A DNA stretch of 64,000 nucleotides, taken from Variovorax sp. J22P240 (GTDB lineage: Bacteria > Pseudomonadota > Gammaproteobacteria > Burkholderiales > Burkholderiaceae_C). Both the position numbers and the translations under genes were made by a program. The notes under the pieces were generated by a model that was not told the origin of the DNA, ran no database searches, and saw only the letters and a program-made list of their open reading frames with translations. This document shows, piece by piece, positions 1 through 10,962 of the stretch; position 1 is the stretch's first letter; each line of letters opens with the position of its first letter. The stretch lies in NCBI RefSeq assembly GCF_030316855.1, contig NZ_JASZYR010000013.1:1-64000 (forward strand), given 5' to 3'.

Positions 1-1
1 G

Positions 2-421
2 GCACCTGAATCGGCGCGCGCGAAGAAGACCTACTTTCCCGCGGCCATCCGCGCCACGAGCTACCCCACATGGCTCACGGCCGACACGCCGACCCTCACG
101 GTGAAGGCCTATCTGGTCACCTATGACTACGGTCTGCAGTCGACCGTCGGCAATCTCGCCCGGTTTGCCGAGTCGCTGTGCACCAACTTCGACAAGCTCC
201 AGGCCAACGGGCATCCCAAGTGGAAGCAGGTGAAGCTCGAGCTCCCTGCGCTGAGCCAGGGGTGGCGCTACTACGGCCCGATGGAAAAGCGCTTGCGTGC
301 GTGCATTGCCGGCCAGAGGAGCCTCAACACGCCGACGCCGACGCCGACCTCGACCAAGACGCAGGCGCCAACGCGCAACTGCACCGAGCAGGAAGTGGTG
401 CTCGGTATTTGCAAGAGCTGA
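2..421 (+). CDS. TAXI-type TRAP transporter solute receptor, C-terminal fragment
   Basis: The open frame runs in from the left edge, so the start lies outside the window, and ends in TGA at 419-421. The visible 139 residues include a segment around YLVTYDYG and a tail that resembles the C-terminal lobe of TAXI-family periplasmic receptors of TRAP carboxylate transporters. The final 35 residues are a Thr/Pro repeat (PTPTPTSTKTQAPT) followed by two cysteines, which is unusual for the family. No TRAP membrane subunit is visible in the window. The family call rests on general resemblance only; a secreted protein of another family is possible. Confidence 0.55.
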   Translation, partial: APESARAKKTYFPAAIRATSYPTWLTADTPTLTVKAYLVTYDYGLQSTVGNLARFAESLCTNFDKLQANGHPKWKQVKLELPALSQGWRYYGPMEKRLRACIAGQRSLNTPTPTPTSTKTQAPTRNCTEQEVVLGICKS

Positions 422-506
422 GCTGGCAAGAGCGAAGCTGGCAGTGCAGGCAGCCGCGCCCCGACGCGCGGCCGCGCCCACGTCAGCAGAACCGAGGGTA
501 AACCCT

Positions 507-533
507 TATAATCAACCCATGCCAATTGGCATG
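507..533 (+). promoter_or_regulatory. TATAAT box followed by a perfect 16-bp palindrome
   Basis: A perfect -10 hexamer TATAAT lies at 507-512. At 518-533 follows CATGCCAATTGGCATG, identical to its own reverse complement. The palindrome would cover the start of a transcript running into the small gene at 555. No convincing -35 box is seen 17 nt upstream. The arrangement is typical of a repressor operator, but the binding protein is unknown. Confidence 0.4.
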
Positions 534-554
534 CGAAAACTCAAGGGAACCCTC

Positions 555-782
555 ATGCTGGACCAGTCTGTCAGCGGCTCGAAAGGTCGCGTTTCTCGTG
601 ATGCCGATCGGGGCCAGGGGTGTCACCCGCTGGCGTCGGCCTGGAGTCTCTTCAAGCGTCTCGCCAGTGCCCGGACCGCGGCCCAGCTCGATGCGCTGGC
701 AGACCGCTATCAGAGCAGCCAACCGGCCCTGGCCGCGGAGTTCCGCGCGGCGGCCTTCGCTACGAGTGCGCGAGGCGCCTGA
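555..782 (+). CDS. small hypothetical protein (75 aa)
   Basis: I do not recognise this protein. The start at 555 is chosen because AAGGGA lies about 8 nt upstream and because the TATAAT box at 507 would give a short leader. The frame is open further upstream, with other ATGs inside the palindrome. The product is a short basic protein whose C-terminal half (LFKRLASARTAAQLDALADR) looks like an amphipathic helical hairpin of the kind seen in small DUF proteins of Burkholderiales. There is no signal peptide or membrane segment. It stands alone between the TRAP fragment and the convergent acs gene. Confidence 0.45.
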   Translation: MLDQSVSGSKGRVSRDADRGQGCHPLASAWSLFKRLASARTAAQLDALADRYQSSQPALAAEFRAAAFATSARGA

Positions 783-792
783 GTCGAGTTGC

Positions 793-817
793 AGGCGGCG
801 GTAGGCTGCAGCCGCCT
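793..817. terminator. GC hairpin between convergent genes
   Basis: Inverted repeat AGGCGGC (793-799) and GCCGCCT (811-817) with an 11-nt loop, located between the stop of the small plus-strand gene and the stop of acs. There is no T-run on either side, so if it acts as a terminator it is a weak or Rho-assisted one. Confidence 0.25.
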
Positions 818-843
818 CGAGGTCCACGGCCTGACCGGCGCGC

Positions 844-2811
<1,968 letters not shown>

Positions 2812-2858
2812 GATCAATCTCCTGGGGCCTGGGGTTAAGACATCGAAACGGATAGCGG

Positions 2859-3767
2859 TCATCGGTCGGCATGGCGGGTCAGCCAGGCGGCGACCGCAGC
2901 GGCACTGCGAAATTCGTCGCAGGCACGCGCCGGGACGGTGGGGTAGCGCTGGTTCCACATGCGGGCCAGCGCCTGGCCGGGCCCGATCTCCAGCACGCAG
3001 TGGATGTGTCGTGCCATGACGTTGTCCATGCACTCGTCCCACCGGACGGTGGTGGCGATCTGTGCGGCCAGCGCATGCCGGGCAGCGGCTGCGTCGCGGA
3101 TGCGGTCCGCCGCATTGCTGAAGAGAGCGACTTGCGGCGCATGAAAGGAAACGCTTTCGAGCGCCCGCGCGAAGCGGTCCGCCGCCTCGCGCATCCACGG
3201 CGTGTGGGAGGCGACGTTGACGCGCAGCCGCGTGCACTGCGCGCCTTCGAGCGAGGCGATGCGCTCGGCCTGTCCCAATGCGGCGCTCGGGCCGCCGAGG
3301 ATCACGCTCTCCGGGCCGTTGCGGATGGCGAGTGCGAGGCCGGTGTCCACGCACAGCTGTTCCAGCCGGGGCCCGGACAGACCGGTGACGGCCAGCAGCC
3401 CGCCGGGGGCCTGCGCCGCACAGGCATCCATGGCCTCGGCGCGCTGCTGCGCCAGCGCGAGGGTCGGCCCGGCTTCGAGCACGCCGGCCGCGCTGAAGGC
3501 CGCGAGTTCCCCGACGCTGTAGCCCGCGATGGCAGCCGGGGGCGCCACGAGGGGTGCGAGTTGCTTCCACGCTGCCAGCGCGAGGCCGGTGAGCAAGGTC
3601 TGCGCGTTGTCGTTGCGTTCGGCCCAGGCAGGATCGGCCAGCGCGCCGCGCCAGTCCGCGACGCCGAGGCGCGCGCGCATGTCGCGTACGACGGCATCGT
3701 CGGCAAGCCACGGCAGCATCGCCGGATGCTGGTTGCCCTGGCCCGAGAACAGCAGCGCGAAGCTCAT
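2859..3767 (-). CDS. mdcH: malonate decarboxylase epsilon subunit (malonyl transferase)
   Basis: Malonyl-CoA:ACP transacylase-type protein of 302 aa. In malonate decarboxylase, MdcH loads malonyl groups onto the thiol of the special ACP MdcC. The N-terminus has [11 protein letters not shown] and the active-site serine motif [12 protein letters not shown] (GxSxGE). A conserved histidine lies in NVASHTPWM, as in FabD. The start ATG at 3767 overlaps the mdcB stop by ATGA, giving translational coupling. The gene is followed by acs after 47 nt. Confidence 0.9.
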   Translation of the reverse strand: MSFALLFSGQGNQHPAMLPWLADDAVVRDMRARLGVADWRGALADPAWAERNDNAQTLLTGLALAAWKQLAPLVAPPAAIAGYSVGELAAFSAAGVLEAGPTLALAQQRAEAMDACAAQAPGGLLAVTGLSGPRLEQLCVDTGLALAIRNGPESVILGGPSAALGQAERIASLEGAQCTRLRVNVASHTPWMREAADRFARALESVSFHAPQVALFSNAADRIRDAAAARHALAAQIATTVRWDECMDNVMARHIHCVLEIGPGQALARMWNQRYPTVPARACDEFRSAAAVAAWLTRHADR

Positions 3768-4627
3768 GCGCCTCCACCCACGCGCGCGAGCCAACAGGCC
3801 GCGGCGAGCGTGTCGGCCGCGCCGCCGGGCGACAGGCGCCGTGCCACGAACTCGCCTGCAATGGCGTGCGCCTCCTGCAGTCCGTCGGGCCGGGCGACAC
3901 CGCCCCGGTCCAGAAACGCCTGCGCCGTGCGCTGCGCGTAGCGCAGGCCGGCGAGACCGCCGCGGTGCGCGAGATTGCTGTCATCCAGCACGGCCATGGT
4001 GTGGAACAGCGTGTCGAGCCGCGCCTGCTGCGGCGTCAGGCCGCGCGCCAGTGCCGCCGTCAGCGCGGGCAGCGCCGTATCGAACAGGACCGGGAAGGCG
4101 AGCGCCGCTTCTTGGGACGCGCTGCGAAGGCCGAGGCGTTGCGCGGCGATGCCGCCGGGCAGCGTGGGCGCGCGTTGGCTGCGGCTGGCGAGCGCATCGC
4201 CCCAATGCCGGCGCAGCGCGCCCCGCAGGGCCTCCGGTCGCAGTGCCGCGCCTTCCTCGCGCAGGGCCGCGCCCGCCGCGGCGCACAGCAGTCCCAGCAT
4301 GAAGATCGCCCCGCGATGCGTGTTGATGCCGCCGGTGGCGGTGAGCATGCGTGCTTCCGCCGCGATGCCGCAGCGCTCGAGCACGGCGAACTCCGCGAGG
4401 CCCCATCCGGCTTCGGCGATCTGCGAAAAATAGCGGCGCAGCGAGAACAGGCTGCGCACGAAGGTGTGCGCATCCATGTCGTCGTGGCTGCCGCGGTCGA
4501 TCAATGTCACGAGTCCCGGCTTCGGCGTCAGCGACAGCTCGTCGTGCAGTGCGAGCGTGGCGGCGCGCCCGATCGCGGCGGGCGTGAGTTGCGGCTGCCG
4601 GTGGAGGCGCAGTGCCGCTGTCTTCAT
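3764..4627 (-). CDS. mdcB: triphosphoribosyl-dephospho-CoA synthase
   Basis: CitG-family enzyme of 287 aa. It makes the 2'-(5''-triphosphoribosyl)-3'-dephospho-CoA precursor of the prosthetic group of the malonate decarboxylase ACP from ATP and dephospho-CoA. Family marks are [20 protein letters not shown] near the N-terminus, [10 protein letters not shown] in the middle and [10 protein letters not shown] in the C-terminal half. The start overlaps the mdcG stop and its end overlaps the mdcH start, both as ATGA, so it sits in a tightly coupled mdcG-mdcB-mdcH group. Confidence 0.93.
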   Translation of the reverse strand: MKTAALRLHRQPQLTPAAIGRAATLALHDELSLTPKPGLVTLIDRGSHDDMDAHTFVRSLFSLRRYFSQIAEAGWGLAEFAVLERCGIAAEARMLTATGGINTHRGAIFMLGLLCAAAGAALREEGAALRPEALRGALRRHWGDALASRSQRAPTLPGGIAAQRLGLRSASQEAALAFPVLFDTALPALTAALARGLTPQQARLDTLFHTMAVLDDSNLAHRGGLAGLRYAQRTAQAFLDRGGVARPDGLQEAHAIAGEFVARRLSPGGAADTLAAACWLARVGGGA

Positions 4628-5307
4628 GCGACCGCCTCCGCCAACGCTGCACGCTCGCACCATGCGGTGTCGCGCTGCAGGGCCACGCTGTCCAGGCGCC
4701 TGACCATCACGGCGCGCGCGCGTCCGGCGCGCCATTCGATCCATTCGCGCCAGGCGACCGAGGCACCGTCTCGGAAGACGAGTTCGCCGTCCAGCCGGGG
4801 CCGAGTGGCGCCGAAGGACTGAAGCGCCTGCGCGACGGCATCGGCCTGTTCCATCCCGTCGACGGCGACCCAGAGATCGAGGTCGGACTCCGCCCGCACG
4901 TGCGCGAGCCCGCTGATCGCCTGCCAGCCGTAGCTGCCGAAGACGTGCGCCGTCGCGCCAGCGGTGTCGAGCGCGGCGAGCAGCGCGCGGACCGGCCGCT
5001 GCGCCGAAAGTGGCAGCAGCGCTTGCACCGCGGCGAGGCCGGGAAACTCGTCGAGGCAAAGCACCGCGGCGTGCGGCAGCCGCAGCGCCAGCCGGCGCCG
5101 GTCCCATTGCGCAGGGGAGGGCAGACCCAGCGCGATCGCTCCGTCGTCGATGGCGTCAACCGGCTGGCGCGTCACGACCAGCGGCAGACGATGCGTCGCC
5201 CAGTGTGTCAGGCACGCGCGCGCCTGCGTGTCCCAGGGCCGTCGCAGCAGGGTGCTCCAGCCGGCGTCGGTGAGCTGGGCGAGTTGGTGGCGTCGCAGGC
5301 AGGCCAT
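4624..5307 (-). CDS. mdcG: malonate decarboxylase holo-ACP synthase (phosphoribosyl-dephospho-CoA transferase)
   Basis: Nucleotidyltransferase-fold protein of 227 aa. MdcG attaches the triphosphoribosyl-dephospho-CoA made by MdcB to a serine of MdcC. The diagnostic region is GSYGWQAISGL followed by SDLDLWV, the glycine-serine loop and acidic pair of nucleotidyltransferases. The N-terminus starts MACLRRHQ, where family members carry a short Arg/His-rich lead. The start at 5307 is 14 nt after the mdcE stop. The frame is open further upstream, but the extra residues are an arginine-rich shadow of mdcE. Confidence 0.9.
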   Translation of the reverse strand: MACLRRHQLAQLTDAGWSTLLRRPWDTQARACLTHWATHRLPLVVTRQPVDAIDDGAIALGLPSPAQWDRRRLALRLPHAAVLCLDEFPGLAAVQALLPLSAQRPVRALLAALDTAGATAHVFGSYGWQAISGLAHVRAESDLDLWVAVDGMEQADAVAQALQSFGATRPRLDGELVFRDGASVAWREWIEWRAGRARAVMVRRLDSVALQRDTAWCERAALAEAVA

Positions 5308-5321
5308 GGCGCGCTGCGGTC

Positions 5322-6023
5322 TCAGGCCGCGTCCAGCACGCGTTGCACGACGGGGGCGGCGAGCTGGCGCCCGCCGCGTTCTGCGCCGTCTCGTGCGCGC
5401 ACATCGTCGGTCGGCGCGTGGGCCAGCGCATCGCGCAGGGCGGCCTGCAGGTCGCCCTGCCACAGCGCACGCACGCCCCCCATCGCCACGTAGTTCTGCA
5501 CGCCGGGTGCGAACACGGGGTTGGACTGCGACAGCGCCGTGAGCTTCTCCTCGGGCAGCTTGGTCACACGCGCCATCGCGGGAATGCGCATCACCCGGAT
5601 CTCGGCGTCCGGCAGCGCGTAGCAGGCATCGGCGATCAGGCCCGAGGTGATGAAGCCGCCGGACAGGGCCTGGTCGTACACCAGACCGATCACCCGGTGG
5701 CCGCGACGCCGAGCCAGGTCGATGCTGGCGCCGAGGTGCGCCATCGCACGATTGATGCCGAGCAGCTCATCGCGTCGGCGCAGCTGCTGGCCCTGGGTGT
5801 CGATCAGCAGCAGGATCGCCCGGCCGGGATGCTGCGCGACCGTGTCGAGCACCACGCGCGCCTGGGCGAGCGCGAGCCTGACGCCGATCGGCGCGTGATT
5901 CGTGGTGCCGATGACCGTGAGCGGTTCGCCTTCGAACATCACTTCGCCCTGCAGGAAGTCACCCGCGGCGCGCATGCCGTGGTAGGGGCCGAACAGCTGG
6001 GTGACAAGAGAATTCCACTGCAT
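5322..6023 (-). CDS. mdcE: malonate decarboxylase gamma subunit
   Basis: Carboxyltransferase-like crotonase-fold protein of 233 aa. It pairs with MdcD to decarboxylate malonyl-S-ACP to acetyl-S-ACP. Residues such as TTNHAPIGVRLAL, LIDTQGQQLRRRDE and DQALSGGFITSGL match the gamma subunit pattern. ATG 6023 is preceded by GGGAG at about 7 nt; the frame is open far upstream but only as a shadow of mdcD. It follows the mdcD stop by 14 nt. In some organisms mdcD and mdcE are fused; here they are separate. Confidence 0.92.
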   Translation of the reverse strand: MQWNSLVTQLFGPYHGMRAAGDFLQGEVMFEGEPLTVIGTTNHAPIGVRLALAQARVVLDTVAQHPGRAILLLIDTQGQQLRRRDELLGINRAMAHLGASIDLARRRGHRVIGLVYDQALSGGFITSGLIADACYALPDAEIRVMRIPAMARVTKLPEEKLTALSQSNPVFAPGVQNYVAMGGVRALWQGDLQAALRDALAHAPTDDVRARDGAERGGRQLAAPVVQRVLDAA

Positions 6024-6037
6024 GTAGTGCTCCCGGG

Positions 6038-6916
6038 TTAGATGACGCGCAGCGCGCGCACGGTGTCGACCGACAGGTCGGGAACCTGCTCGGCATCGAC
6101 GACGCCGAGTGCGCGCCAGAGCAGCACCGCTTCGTCGCGGCCGGTGTTGTCGCCCGGCAGGGCAAGCAGGCGCCGGGTGAGCAGCGCGTGCTCGTCCTCG
6201 AGCGCGGCCAGGGTCAACGGCTTCGACTTGCCGAGCGCCGCGATGGCCGCTTCGCGAAAGGCGGCGACGTCGTCTTCGACCAGGGCGTCGCAGTCCCCGG
6301 TGAGCCAGCGGTGCTTGCCCCCGGTCGTGCGCCAGACCAGCGCCCGGTCGCGTGAATCGAATTCCTCCACGCCGTGCGACGCTTCGATGACTTCGGGACC
6401 CGACATGGCCAGCCGCCCGACATCGCTCATCACGATGTGGTCGGCACAGCGCGCCACGATGCCCATGCCGCCGAAGCAGCCGTTGGCGCCGCCGATCAGC
6501 ACGATCACCGGGATGCCGGCGGCGCGCACATCGAGCAGCGCGCGCATCACTTCCGACACCGCGATCAGCCCGGCATTGGCTTCGTGCAGCCGCACGCCGC
6601 CCGATTCGGCCAGCAGCAGCACGGCCGTCGGCCGGTCGCGCTGCGCGCGCTGCAGCAGGCCGACGAGCTTGGCGCCGTGCACCTCGCCGACGCCGCCGCC
6701 CATGAACGCGCCTTCCTGCGCGGCCACGAACACGCCGTGGCCATCGAGCGTCGCGCGGCCGATCGCCACGCCATCGTCGAAGGCAGAGGGCACGCCGAGC
6801 TGCGCCAGGTGCGGGCTGGTGACCCGTTCGCTGGGCGGCAGCCATTCATGAAAGCTGCCGGGGTCGAGCAGCAGCGCGAGGCGCTCGCGCGCGGAGCATT
6901 CGGCAAAGCTGATCAT
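6038..6916 (-). CDS. mdcD: malonate decarboxylase beta subunit
   Basis: Biotin-independent carboxyltransferase-like beta subunit of 292 aa. With MdcE it forms the decarboxylase proper. Visible family segments are SFHEWLPPSERVTSPHL near residue 20, VFVAAQEGAFMGGGVGEVHGAK and LLLAESGGVRLHEANAGL, then GGANGCFGGMGIVA, which forms the oxyanion-hole loop. The start overlaps the mdcC stop as ATGA. Partner subunits MdcA, MdcC and MdcE are all present in the same operon, so the enzyme should be complete. Confidence 0.94.
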   Translation of the reverse strand: MISFAECSARERLALLLDPGSFHEWLPPSERVTSPHLAQLGVPSAFDDGVAIGRATLDGHGVFVAAQEGAFMGGGVGEVHGAKLVGLLQRAQRDRPTAVLLLAESGGVRLHEANAGLIAVSEVMRALLDVRAAGIPVIVLIGGANGCFGGMGIVARCADHIVMSDVGRLAMSGPEVIEASHGVEEFDSRDRALVWRTTGGKHRWLTGDCDALVEDDVAAFREAAIAALGKSKPLTLAALEDEHALLTRRLLALPGDNTGRDEAVLLWRALGVVDAEQVPDLSVDTVRALRVI

Positions 6917-7245
6917 GGCTGGCCTCCGGTGATCTCGGCCACGGCCTGGTCGAGTCGCAGGCTCACCACGGCGGGCGTGGCGCCCATGTCGTTGATCGAG
7001 ACGCGCACACCGGCCAGCGGGTGACGCGCGTGGAAGTCGTTCATCACCGCCTGCCAGATCGGCCCGAAGCCACGCGCCGAGGTCTCGACGCGCACCGCGC
7101 AGTCGGGGCCGTCGACCGCCTCGAGCATCACCTCGAGGTTGCCGGAGCCGACGACGCCGACCAGCACCGGCACGAAAGCGCCTGCAGGCTGACCGCCAGA
7201 GAAGAAGAAGTCCAGGGTTTCGAGCCCTGCGGGAACATCGCTCAT
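6913..7245 (-). CDS. mdcC: malonate decarboxylase acyl carrier protein (delta subunit)
   Basis: Small carrier protein of 110 aa that carries acetyl and malonyl groups on a triphosphoribosyl-dephospho-CoA arm. The attachment serine is most likely Ser34 in VGVVGSGNLEV, which matches the conserved GSGxLEV site of MdcC and CitD. A strong AGGAGA lies 7 nt before ATG 7245. It sits 14 nt after mdcA and overlaps mdcD by 4 nt. Confidence 0.93.
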   Translation of the reverse strand: MSDVPAGLETLDFFFSGGQPAGAFVPVLVGVVGSGNLEVMLEAVDGPDCAVRVETSARGFGPIWQAVMNDFHARHPLAGVRVSINDMGATPAVVSLRLDQAVAEITGGQP

Positions 7246-7259
7246 CGTTGAATCTCCTG

Positions 7260-8942
7260 CTACCAGTTTCTGAAGCGCTTGGGCGGCTGGTAAAGCCCGC
7301 CCGAGGCGCGCACCAGGTCGCGCATGCTGCGTGCGGCCAGCAGATTGCGCGTGGCCTGGCGCGGGTCGATGCCGAGGTCCTGCGGTCGGCGGATCACGCC
7401 GCGGTCGCGCAGGTTCTCCACCGCGCGCCGGTCGCGCGCGAGGCCGATCGCGGTGTAGCCGGCCACGCCGCGGATCGCCTGCTCGCGCTCGGCGTCACTG
7501 CGGCACATCAGCAGGTTGGCGATGCCTTCCTCGGTCAGGATGTGCGAGACGTCGTCGCCGTAGATCATGATCGGCGGCAGGTCCATGCCCGCCTGCTCCT
7601 GCAGGGTCCAGGCATCGAGCCGGTCGACGAAGGCCGGCTGCATGTGTTCCCGGAACGTCTCGACCATCTGCACCACGAGCTTCTGTCCGCGTGGCGTGCC
7701 GGCGGCGCCACTGCGTCCGGCACGCGCCTCGCGCCCGGCCTTGAGCCAGGCCGGGCTCGAATGGCGTCGCCCGCGCGCATCGGCGCCCATGTTGGGCGCG
7801 CCGCCAAAGCCCGAGATGCGGCCCAGCGTCGCGGTGGAGCTGTTGCCGTCGAGGTCGATCTGCAGGGTCGAGCCGATGAACATGTCGCAGGCGTAGTGGC
7901 CGGCCGCCTGGCAGAACGCCCGGTTGCTGCGCAGGCTGCCGTCGGGACCCGTGAAGAACACGTCGGAGCGTGCGCGGATGTAGTCCTCCATGCCGAGCTC
8001 GGAGCCGAAGGAGTGCACGGACTCGACCCAGCCCGCCTCGATCGCGGGGATCAGGGCGGGGTGCGGATTCAACGCCCAGTGCTTGCCGATCTTCCCCCTG
8101 AGGCCCAGGGATTCGGCATAGGTCGGCAGCAGCAGCTCGATGGCGGCCGTGTCGAAGCCGATGCCGTGGTTCAGGCGCTGCACGCCGTACTCGGCATAGA
8201 TGCCCTTGATCGCCATCATCGCCATCAGGATCTGGACCTCGCTGATCTGCGCCGGGTCGCGGGTGAAGAGCGGCTCGATGAAGTTGGGACGCGGTGCCTT
8301 CACCACGAAGCTCACCCAGTCGGCCGGGATGTCGATGCGCGGCAGCGTCGTGCGCTTGCCGTCGACGAGCTCGTTCACCTGCGCGATCACGATGCCGCCG
8401 GAGAACGCCGTGGCCTCGACGATGGCCGGTGTGTCTTCGGTGTTGGGGCCGGTGTAGAGATTGCCTTCGGCGTCCGCGGCATGCGCGGCGACCAGCGCCA
8501 CCTTCGGCGTGAGGTCGACGAAGTAGCGCGCGAACAACTCGAGGTAGGTGTGGATGGCGCCGATCTCGATGCGGCCGCCCGACACCAGCTTGGCCAGGCG
8601 CGCGCCCTGGGGGCCCGAGAAGCTGAAGTCCAGGCGCGAAGCCACGCCGTTCTCGAACACGTCCAGGTGCTCCGGCAGCGCCAGCACCGACTGCACCATG
8701 TGCAGGCCGTGGACGCGCTGCGGATCGACCTGCACGAGCGCCTGCGCGAGGAAGTCCGCCTGCTTCTGGTTGTTGCCTTCGAGGCAGACGCGGTCGCCGG
8801 GCGAAAGCACCGCTTCGAGCAGCGTGCCGATGGCTTCGGTGTCGACGTGCTTGCCGGCGAGCCGCGTGCCGAGTGCGGCGGCGGCGCGCGCCATCCGGGC
8901 GGCGCGGTCATCGGCCTTGGAGGTCCAGGGGCTGGAGTTCAT
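7260..8942 (-). CDS. mdcA: malonate decarboxylase alpha subunit (malonate/acetyl-ACP transferase)
   Basis: Large alpha subunit of 560 aa that exchanges acetyl for malonyl on the ACP MdcC, releasing acetate. The size agrees with the family (about 550). The N-terminal part has LEGNNQKQADFLAQAL and HMVQSVLALPEHLDVFENGVA; the C-terminal part has GFGGAPNMGADARGRRHSSP and GIDPRQATRNLLAARSM, typical for MdcA. ATG 8942 is used; no clear Shine-Dalgarno precedes it. It is 40 nt behind matC and is the first decarboxylase gene of the operon. Confidence 0.95.
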   Translation of the reverse strand: MNSSPWTSKADDRAARMARAAAALGTRLAGKHVDTEAIGTLLEAVLSPGDRVCLEGNNQKQADFLAQALVQVDPQRVHGLHMVQSVLALPEHLDVFENGVASRLDFSFSGPQGARLAKLVSGGRIEIGAIHTYLELFARYFVDLTPKVALVAAHAADAEGNLYTGPNTEDTPAIVEATAFSGGIVIAQVNELVDGKRTTLPRIDIPADWVSFVVKAPRPNFIEPLFTRDPAQISEVQILMAMMAIKGIYAEYGVQRLNHGIGFDTAAIELLLPTYAESLGLRGKIGKHWALNPHPALIPAIEAGWVESVHSFGSELGMEDYIRARSDVFFTGPDGSLRSNRAFCQAAGHYACDMFIGSTLQIDLDGNSSTATLGRISGFGGAPNMGADARGRRHSSPAWLKAGREARAGRSGAAGTPRGQKLVVQMVETFREHMQPAFVDRLDAWTLQEQAGMDLPPIMIYGDDVSHILTEEGIANLLMCRSDAEREQAIRGVAGYTAIGLARDRRAVENLRDRGVIRRPQDLGIDPRQATRNLLAARSMRDLVRASGGLYQPPKRFRNW

Positions 8943-8982
8943 GGGGTGAATGCGTTGAGCAGGTTCGATGAAAGGCGGCGCC

Positions 8983-10356
8983 TTACAGCACCACGAAGAG
9001 AAGCCACACCACCACGGGGGCCACGACGGTCACGATGGCGCCGTACACCATCAGATGCCGGAAGAACACGTCGCGGTCCACGCCTTTCGCATTGGCGAGC
9101 ACGAGCGCGCCGTTGGTCGAGAACGGGCTGACGTCGACGATGGTGGAGGACACGGCCATCGCCGCGATGAAGCCGATCGCGCTGACACCGGCCTCGCCTT
9201 GCAGGAAGGGCACCGCGAGCGGAATCAGCGAGCCCAGCACCGCGGTCGACGAGGCGAAGGCGGACACCACGGCGCCCACGAAGCACAGCAGCAGGGCGGC
9301 CATCAGCGGCGAGGTCAGGCCCGCCACGCTGTGACCCACGAAGTCGATCGTTCCCATCTTTTCCATGACGCCGACGTAGGTGCTGACGCCGACGATCAGC
9401 ATGATCTCGGGCCACGACACCTGTCCCAGTGCGCGCTTCTGCAGATTGGGCGCCATCAGGGTGAGCAGCAGGCCGATGGTGATCGACACGAAGCCGATGT
9501 CCTGCTTGAAGAACAGCGTCAGCACGGCCAGCGCCAGCAGGCCCCCCACGGTGGCGATCTGGTAGAGGCGCGAGCCCTTTTCCGCAGGGGTCGCCGGCGA
9601 TGCGTCCATCAGCGAGTCGTCGTCCGGTGTCGCGGTGCGCCGCTCCTCCGAGAACGACTCGCCTTCCGCGTCGCCATACACCTGGGCGCCACCCTGGCCA
9701 TGCGCGACACGGGGCACGGCCGGCATGGCGCCCGTGGGGTCGGCCTTCTGGCGAACCAGCTTCATCCCGCCGAACATGAAGAACAACAGCAGTGCCACGG
9801 CCAGGTTGACGCCGAGGCTTGCCAGCATGGTCGCCATCTCGTTGAGCGGCAGGCCGGCCCGGGCCACGATCTTGTTGGTGATGCCACCGTAGATGCTGAT
9901 CGGGGAGAAGCCGCCGCCCTGCGCGCCGTGCACGACCATCAGGCCCATGAGCAGGGGGTTGATGCCGTACTTGGCCGCAAAGCCCAGCGCGATCGGCGCA
10001 ATGATGGCCACCGCGGCCGGGCTGACCGCGCCCACGGCCGTGAGCAGCGCGGCGATGAAGAACATGATCCACGGAATGGCGGCGATGCGCCCGCGCACGG
10101 CGCGCACCGCGAGCTTGACGAGCCAGTCGATCGTGCCGTTGTTCTGTGCGAGCGCAAAGAGGTAGGTGATACCGACCAGCGTGAGGAACAGGTCGGCGGG
10201 AAAGCCGCCCATGATGGCCTTGGCGTTCATGCCGGCGACCAGCGTGCCGACCAGGAACGCGCCGACGAAGGCGATCACGCCCATGTTGATCGGCAGCACG
10301 GTCGCGAGCACGAACATGCCGATCAGCGCGTAAATCGAAATCCAATGAGAACTCAT
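8983..10356 (-). CDS. matC: MatC-type dicarboxylate (malonate) carrier
   Basis: Integral membrane permease of 457 aa in the CitMHS/SLC13-like superfamily, with the MatC N-terminal region. About 12 hydrophobic segments are visible, split by a charged cytoplasmic loop around residues 215-265. Motifs FSPISIYGGITN and VDVSPFSTNGALV are the duplicated re-entrant loops of this family. The start at 10356 has GGAGA about 8 nt upstream. Position ahead of mdcA makes malonate the expected substrate, although MatC proteins can carry other C4 or C3 diacids. It is the first gene of the operon, so its promoter lies in 10357-10510. Confidence 0.88.
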   Translation of the reverse strand: MSSHWISIYALIGMFVLATVLPINMGVIAFVGAFLVGTLVAGMNAKAIMGGFPADLFLTLVGITYLFALAQNNGTIDWLVKLAVRAVRGRIAAIPWIMFFIAALLTAVGAVSPAAVAIIAPIALGFAAKYGINPLLMGLMVVHGAQGGGFSPISIYGGITNKIVARAGLPLNEMATMLASLGVNLAVALLLFFMFGGMKLVRQKADPTGAMPAVPRVAHGQGGAQVYGDAEGESFSEERRTATPDDDSLMDASPATPAEKGSRLYQIATVGGLLALAVLTLFFKQDIGFVSITIGLLLTLMAPNLQKRALGQVSWPEIMLIVGVSTYVGVMEKMGTIDFVGHSVAGLTSPLMAALLLCFVGAVVSAFASSTAVLGSLIPLAVPFLQGEAGVSAIGFIAAMAVSSTIVDVSPFSTNGALVLANAKGVDRDVFFRHLMVYGAIVTVVAPVVVWLLFVVL

Positions 10357-10475
10357 CAATGCGTCTCCGGAGGTTGGGGGTACGACGCGCAATGGCTGCA
10401 CGTCTGGGTACGGACAGTACGCACCCCCGCCGGGACGATCAATGAAGCGGCCTCGCCGACCCTTACGCCAACTGA

Positions 10476-10502
10476 AACGATCGCGGGTTAACCCGAACGA
10501 TC
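10476..10502. promoter_or_regulatory. palindrome with flanking direct repeats upstream of matC
   Basis: CGGGTTAACCCG at 10484-10495 is a perfect 12-bp palindrome. It is flanked on both sides by the direct repeat AACGATC (10476-10482 and 10496-10502). It lies about 130 nt before the matC start, where an activator of the malonate operon would bind. The MdcR-like protein encoded at 16775-17689 is the natural candidate; this link is inferred. Confidence 0.4.
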
Positions 10503-10962
10503 AGTCGTGGGTGTGATTGCATAAATAAAGTGTGTCGGGAAAAAAGACTGTCAGAGACCTTCATTGATGGAACCCATTCGAGCCGTTCGAGACCTCGCCC
10601 AGAATCAGGAGCAGGCTGCCAACTCGATCCTGCAGGCGAACACGGTTGGCCGGACTACCGGTTCAGACTGACTTCCGTCGATCAAATTTCCGGTGCGAAC
10701 GTCGGCGACCGCTGAAAGCTGACGCTCGTGGCTTTTCTTCGCGACCGGCTCGTCTATTTTGGAAGTTGACCTTCGCTGACATCGTGAGGAGGTTTTGGGG
10801 TGGGGCAGTGGTCGGATCGCTGGTGGCCATGGACGGCAAGGACGGCGTTGCCCGTCGACGGCTGCTTCAAATGTCGCGAGATGGCGGTCAGGGTCCTCAG
10901 CGGGCCTAGCAGGGCGACGAACGCTGACGATTTCACCAACGCAACAGTCTCCGCTGCGCTGC
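10503..10962. other. intergenic stretch without recognisable gene
   Basis: Begins with an AT-rich patch (GATTGCATAAATAAAGTGTG near 10514-10533), then GC-rich sequence up to the amidohydrolase stop. Short frames exist on both strands but none has a good ribosome binding site or a recognisable product. I see no repeat or hairpin of note. Confidence 0.4.

Noticed and set aside
7248-10491. Two long plus-strand frames antisense to mdcA and matC
   Set aside because: Repetitive His/Arg/Gly-rich translations typical of antisense frames in GC-rich genes; no start sites of quality.
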